64,000 nt of DNA from Leptospira_A sp046736045 (GTDB lineage Bacteria; Spirochaetota; Leptospiria; Leptospirales; Leptospiraceae): assembly GCF_046736045.1 (NCBI RefSeq), contig NZ_CP177134.1, forward strand, positions 3,596,001-3,660,000. The letters run 5' to 3'. Each line of letters starts with the position of its first letter. Positions within the stretch are counted from its first letter, which is position 1. A program made the translations under genes and the position numbers. This document shows, piece after piece, positions 61,364 to 64,000 of the stretch. The notes beneath the pieces are model-generated. The model was not told where the DNA came from. It was given only the letters and a program-made list of their open reading frames with translations, and searched no databases.

Positions 61364-62704
61364 TTAAATTGGGACGTTATCGAAACGGCTTATTTTTGGG
61401 TTGAACATAAGAGGGAAATCGCCGGTTGCCCCTGCTCTGTTTTTAGCGATGATGATTTCCGCCATGCCTTTTTTATTAGGCTCTAGTTCTTCGGGAGGTT
61501 TCACCATTTCCTCCCTGTAAATAAAACAAACAATATCCGCATCCTGCTCAATAGCACCTGACTCCCGTAAGTCGGAGAGTTGAGGTCTTTGGTCTTTGGA
61601 TCTTGACTCGATGGAACGGTTCATCTGGGAAAGTGCAATCACAGGACAGCCGACTTCCCTAGCCATCTGTTTCAAACCACGGGAGATGTTCGCAACCTCT
61701 TGCTGACGACCACCCTGTGCGGCCCTCGGATCACTCATCAGCTGCAAATAATCCACAATGATGAGTCCGATGTCTTCCGTAGTACGAAGCTGACGAACCC
61801 TGGCTGAAAATTCCTGAATGGTCAGATATCCCGAATCATCGATATAAATACTAGCAGTTGTTATTGTTGCAACGGCGTCTTTCAATTGACTCATTTGGGT
61901 CGGAGTCAAAGTCCCCGACTTGATGGAATAGGAATCGATCCTTGCTTCAGCGCTGAGCAACTTCAATAAAAGTTCCAATCGACTCATTTCCAATGAAAAG
62001 ATAGCAACCGTTTTGCGTTCTTTCAAGGCAACATTCGATGCAATATTAAGTGCGAACGTGGTTTTACCGTTTCCGGGCCTCGCCGCTAGAATCATAAGCT
62101 CATGAGTTTTCAGTCCGGTCGTCTTCTGATCAAAACCTTCATAATGGGTTTTGAGTCCGCTGATACCGCCGCCGCTCTGGCTATTGGCAACCACCGTTTT
62201 GATATAATCAATCAGTGTATTGGCATCATCCCTGACTCTTCTGAGTCCTTTAGATCTTTCCTGGCGGGAAATATCCATAAGGGATTGTTCAATGAAACTG
62301 AAAACAGTATCATTTTCACCCGGTTCCGATTTTACTTTATCAATAGCAGTTGTTAATGATTCAACATACTTCCTGCGGTCGGAAACCCTTTTCACCCGTT
62401 TAATATAATAATCAAGGGTTTGAGAAGGAACGGTATCTTTGTAAAGGGAAGTAATGTATTCCAAATCGCGCATCTCATCTTTGAAGAGATGTTTTTCCCG
62501 CATATGGTTTGTTACTGTAACAATATCCAAGGAGATGCCTTCCTGGATCAGATCCACCATGGCATCAAAAATTCGTCTGTGGGATTCGAAATAGAAGTCG
62601 TCGGGGGCAAGCCCCATGTCTTCCTGCCCTGCGACACCGCGCATAAGCAGGTAGCCAATCAGGTTCTTCTCGGATTCTATCTCCTGGAGAGGGTTAGAAT
62701 TCAT
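61364..62704 (-). CDS. dnaB: Replicative DNA helicase DnaB
   Basis: A hexameric 5'-3' fork helicase. The N-terminal domain (~8-110) and RecA-like C-terminal domain are both complete, with Walker A ARPGNGKTT at ~208-216, Walker B GLIIVDYLQLM, and the arginine-finger segment KNRAGATGDFPLMFN near the end. No intein is present. Length 446 is typical. It follows rplI by 20 bases, an order seen in many bacteria (rpsF-ssb-rpsR-rplI-dnaB). Confidence 0.97.
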   Translation of the reverse strand: MNSNPLQEIESEKNLIGYLLMRGVAGQEDMGLAPDDFYFESHRRIFDAMVDLIQEGISLDIVTVTNHMREKHLFKDEMRDLEYITSLYKDTVPSQTLDYYIKRVKRVSDRRKYVESLTTAIDKVKSEPGENDTVFSFIEQSLMDISRQERSKGLRRVRDDANTLIDYIKTVVANSQSGGGISGLKTHYEGFDQKTTGLKTHELMILAARPGNGKTTFALNIASNVALKERKTVAIFSLEMSRLELLLKLLSAEARIDSYSIKSGTLTPTQMSQLKDAVATITTASIYIDDSGYLTIQEFSARVRQLRTTEDIGLIIVDYLQLMSDPRAAQGGRQQEVANISRGLKQMAREVGCPVIALSQMNRSIESRSKDQRPQLSDLRESGAIEQDADIVCFIYREEMVKPPEELEPNKKGMAEIIIAKNRAGATGDFPLMFNPKISRFDNVPI

Positions 62705-62724
62705 AGAAGTCCTTCAGAGAAGAA

Positions 62725-63171
62725 TTAACCTTCTCCGATTACTTTCACTTGGATGTTAGGAGTTACGCCTTCAGCTAAACGAACTTTCATTTTGTATTCG
62801 CCTAGTGCTTTCAAAGGTTCACCTAAATCTAGTTTTCTTTTGTCGATTTCAACACCGGTTTTTTTGATAGCAAGTGCGATATCACCGGCAGTCACGGAAC
62901 CGAATAAACGATCGTTTTCTCCGACCTTTACTTTGATCTCATAAACTTTACCGTCGATAGAAGCGCCCAGGTCTTTCATAACCTTTGTTCTTTTGTCGCG
63001 TTTCAGGTCAGCCAATCGTTTTTGGTGAACGATCACTTTCGTATTACCGTCGTTAGCACGAACGGCAAGTCTGCGAGGAAGCAAAAAGTTACGTGCGTAA
63101 CCGTCCGCAACCTCTTTGATATCTCCGGCATCACCTAAGTTTAAAACGTCTTTTTGTAGAATCACTTTCAT
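62725..63171 (-). CDS. rplI: 50S ribosomal protein L9
   Basis: The N-terminal signature MKVILQKDVLNLGDAGDI and the GYARNFLLPRRLA segment identify L9, followed by the long connecting helix and C-terminal RNA-binding domain (FGSVTAGDIALAI). Length 148 is normal. A good ribosome site, GGAG six bases before the ATG, is visible on the minus strand. Confidence 0.97.
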   Translation of the reverse strand: MKVILQKDVLNLGDAGDIKEVADGYARNFLLPRRLAVRANDGNTKVIVHQKRLADLKRDKRTKVMKDLGASIDGKVYEIKVKVGENDRLFGSVTAGDIALAIKKTGVEIDKRKLDLGEPLKALGEYKMKVRLAEGVTPNIQVKVIGEG

Positions 63172-63180
63172 GTTTATCTC

Positions 63181-63516
63181 CTAAAGAACCTTAAATGGCA
63201 GTAAACCAATGGATCTGGATTTACGGATTTCACGAGCAAGAACTCTTTGGTGTTTTGCACAGGAACCTGTAATACGGCGAGGAATGATTTTTCCACGATT
63301 GGTTACAAATCTTTCCAAAATATCAACTCTCTTGTAATCAAGACCAGCTAACAATGCTTTGTCAGCACAGAATTTACAAACTTTCTTTTTGTATTTTGCG
63401 TTTTTGCGACCGAATTTGCCTTCGCCGTCTTTACCGCGAAAACCGCCTTTTTCGTCGTCATCCATCGCGTCCATATTGTCGCGCGAATCTCTTGAATCTT
63501 CTTTTAAATCACTCAT
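63181..63516 (-). CDS. rpsR: 30S ribosomal protein S18 with acidic N-terminal extension
   Basis: The core (from about residue 44: KKVCKFCADK ... RGKIIPRRITGSCAKHQRVLAREIRKSRSIGLLPF) is a typical S18 and keeps cysteines in CKFC and SCAKHQ that may bind zinc. The first ~40 residues are an additional Asp/Glu/Lys/Gly-rich stretch absent from E. coli S18 (75 aa). Starting downstream would remove it, but no good internal start exists, so I accept the extended form. Confidence 0.95.
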   Translation of the reverse strand: MSDLKEDSRDSRDNMDAMDDDEKGGFRGKDGEGKFGRKNAKYKKKVCKFCADKALLAGLDYKRVDILERFVTNRGKIIPRRITGSCAKHQRVLAREIRKSRSIGLLPFKVL

Positions 63517-63526
63517 AAATTACCTA

Positions 63527-63970
63527 TTAAAATGGAATGTCATCGTCTCCGGCATAATCATCATAACCACCACCGCCCATACCGGAATCTTGGGATGGTG
63601 GGAATTCACTACCTCGGTCACCGCCGGAAGAAGAACCGCCGCCTTGTCCGCCGAGCAGTTGAGCTGACTCAACAAAGATACGGATTTTGGATGCTTTTTT
63701 CCCTTCGGGAGTTTCCCAGGATTGCTGTTGAAGTCTTCCTTCAATCGCAACTTGTTTTCCTTTTCCGGCATACTGTTTCAGTATGTCAGCTAACTTACCC
63801 CATGCGACACAATCGAAGTAATGAGTTTCCTCTTTCTTCTCCCCGTTCGAAACATAAATACGGTTATTGGCAACTGAGAAATTAACCACAGAACTGCCAT
63901 TAATCGATTTGAATTCGGGGTCGCGTGTCAGGCGGCCTATTAGAAGGATCTTGTTTAGATCGTTAGCCAT
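63527..63970 (-). CDS. ssb: Single-stranded DNA-binding protein
   Basis: The OB-fold starts NKILLIGRLTRDPEFK and includes YFDCVAWGKLADI and GRLQQQSWE. A Gly/Ser-rich linker leads to the acidic tip DDDIPF that recruits repair and replication partners. Length 147 is normal. Its ATG overlaps the end of rpsF in another frame (eight bases), so translation is coupled. RecO, encoded downstream in the same run, is a known partner of this tip. Confidence 0.97.
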   Translation of the reverse strand: MANDLNKILLIGRLTRDPEFKSINGSSVVNFSVANNRIYVSNGEKKEETHYFDCVAWGKLADILKQYAGKGKQVAIEGRLQQQSWETPEGKKASKIRIFVESAQLLGGQGGGSSSGGDRGSEFPPSQDSGMGGGGYDDYAGDDDIPF

Positions 63971-64000
63971 TGGAACGGACGACTAGTGTTTTTAAAATGT
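63963..64000 (-). CDS. rpsF: 30S ribosomal protein S6, C-terminal end only
   Basis: The last eleven codons and the stop are visible on the minus strand, reading ILKTLVVRSNG. This fits the S6 C-terminus (...ILR..VVR) and the standard rpsF-ssb-rpsR-rplI order. The stop lies inside the first codons of ssb. The piece is too short for certainty on its own; the context makes it very likely. Confidence 0.75.
   Translation of the reverse strand, partial: ILKTLVVRSNG

Noticed and set aside
1..64000. CRISPR array, prophage or insertion sequence
   Set aside because: No regularly spaced repeats, transposase, integrase or phage structural genes were seen on either strand.

Overview
The window looks like a chromosomal segment of a spirochaete of the genus Leptospira, probably one of the saprophytic (biflexa-like) lineages. 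The evidence is a low-to-moderate GC content (about 40% by eye), spirochaete-style lipoboxes, LysM-FecR and OmpL47-like envelope proteins, an arginyl-tRNA synthetase with the NIVS version of the HIGH motif that I recall from Leptospira, and many chemotaxis and two-component genes. The species call is inference. I see no tRNA, rRNA, CRISPR array, prophage or insertion sequence.

Layout. 1-596 is the end of lpxB. 601-5866 (minus) is a Rep/UvrD helicase followed by three envelope genes. 6022-8633 (plus) has a Nudix hydrolase, then a LysM-FecR protein paired with an OmpL47-like protein. 8674-12899 (minus) has map, a soluble hybrid histidine kinase and a beta-barrel protein. 13148-14624 (plus) has an MFS exporter and a 61-aa protein. 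14628-20616 (minus) is a tight three-gene surface operon: PLD-family lipoprotein, beta-barrel, and a 990-aa lipoprotein with lamin-tail-like domains. uvrC follows on the minus strand.

22648-25549 (plus) is a four-gene membrane operon in which a degenerate signal-peptidase-like protein precedes the DUF2157, DUF4401 and GDYXXLXY genes. 25613-31723 (plus) groups a GMC oxidoreductase with a four-cysteine motif, an SRPBCC protein, a 7TM-DISM/SpoIIE phosphatase and an alpha/beta hydrolase with a predicted cysteine nucleophile. 31762-44150 (minus) carries a metallophosphoesterase and a signalling island: chemoreceptor, recQ, response regulators, a REC-PAS-DHp protein, a large PAS histidine kinase and a second chemoreceptor.

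44475-50574 (plus) starts with gap-pgk-tpiA-secG (lower glycolysis plus the Sec channel) and continues into a secreted protein, a histidine kinase and a response regulator with an RsbW-like ATPase output. Its leader holds a strikingly GC-rich structured element. 50571-64000 (minus) is a long housekeeping run read from the right edge: rpsF-ssb-rpsR-rplI-dnaB-aspS-phoH-7TM/HD-ybeY-recO-small membrane protein-argS-cinA-beta-propeller protein. It combines replication, translation, rRNA maturation and probably cyclic-dinucleotide turnover.

The most promising leads are the GC-rich element before gap, the signal-peptidase-like gene in the DUF2157/DUF4401 operon, the PLD/barrel/lamin-tail operon, and the redox/hydrolase cluster at 25.6-31.7 kb.
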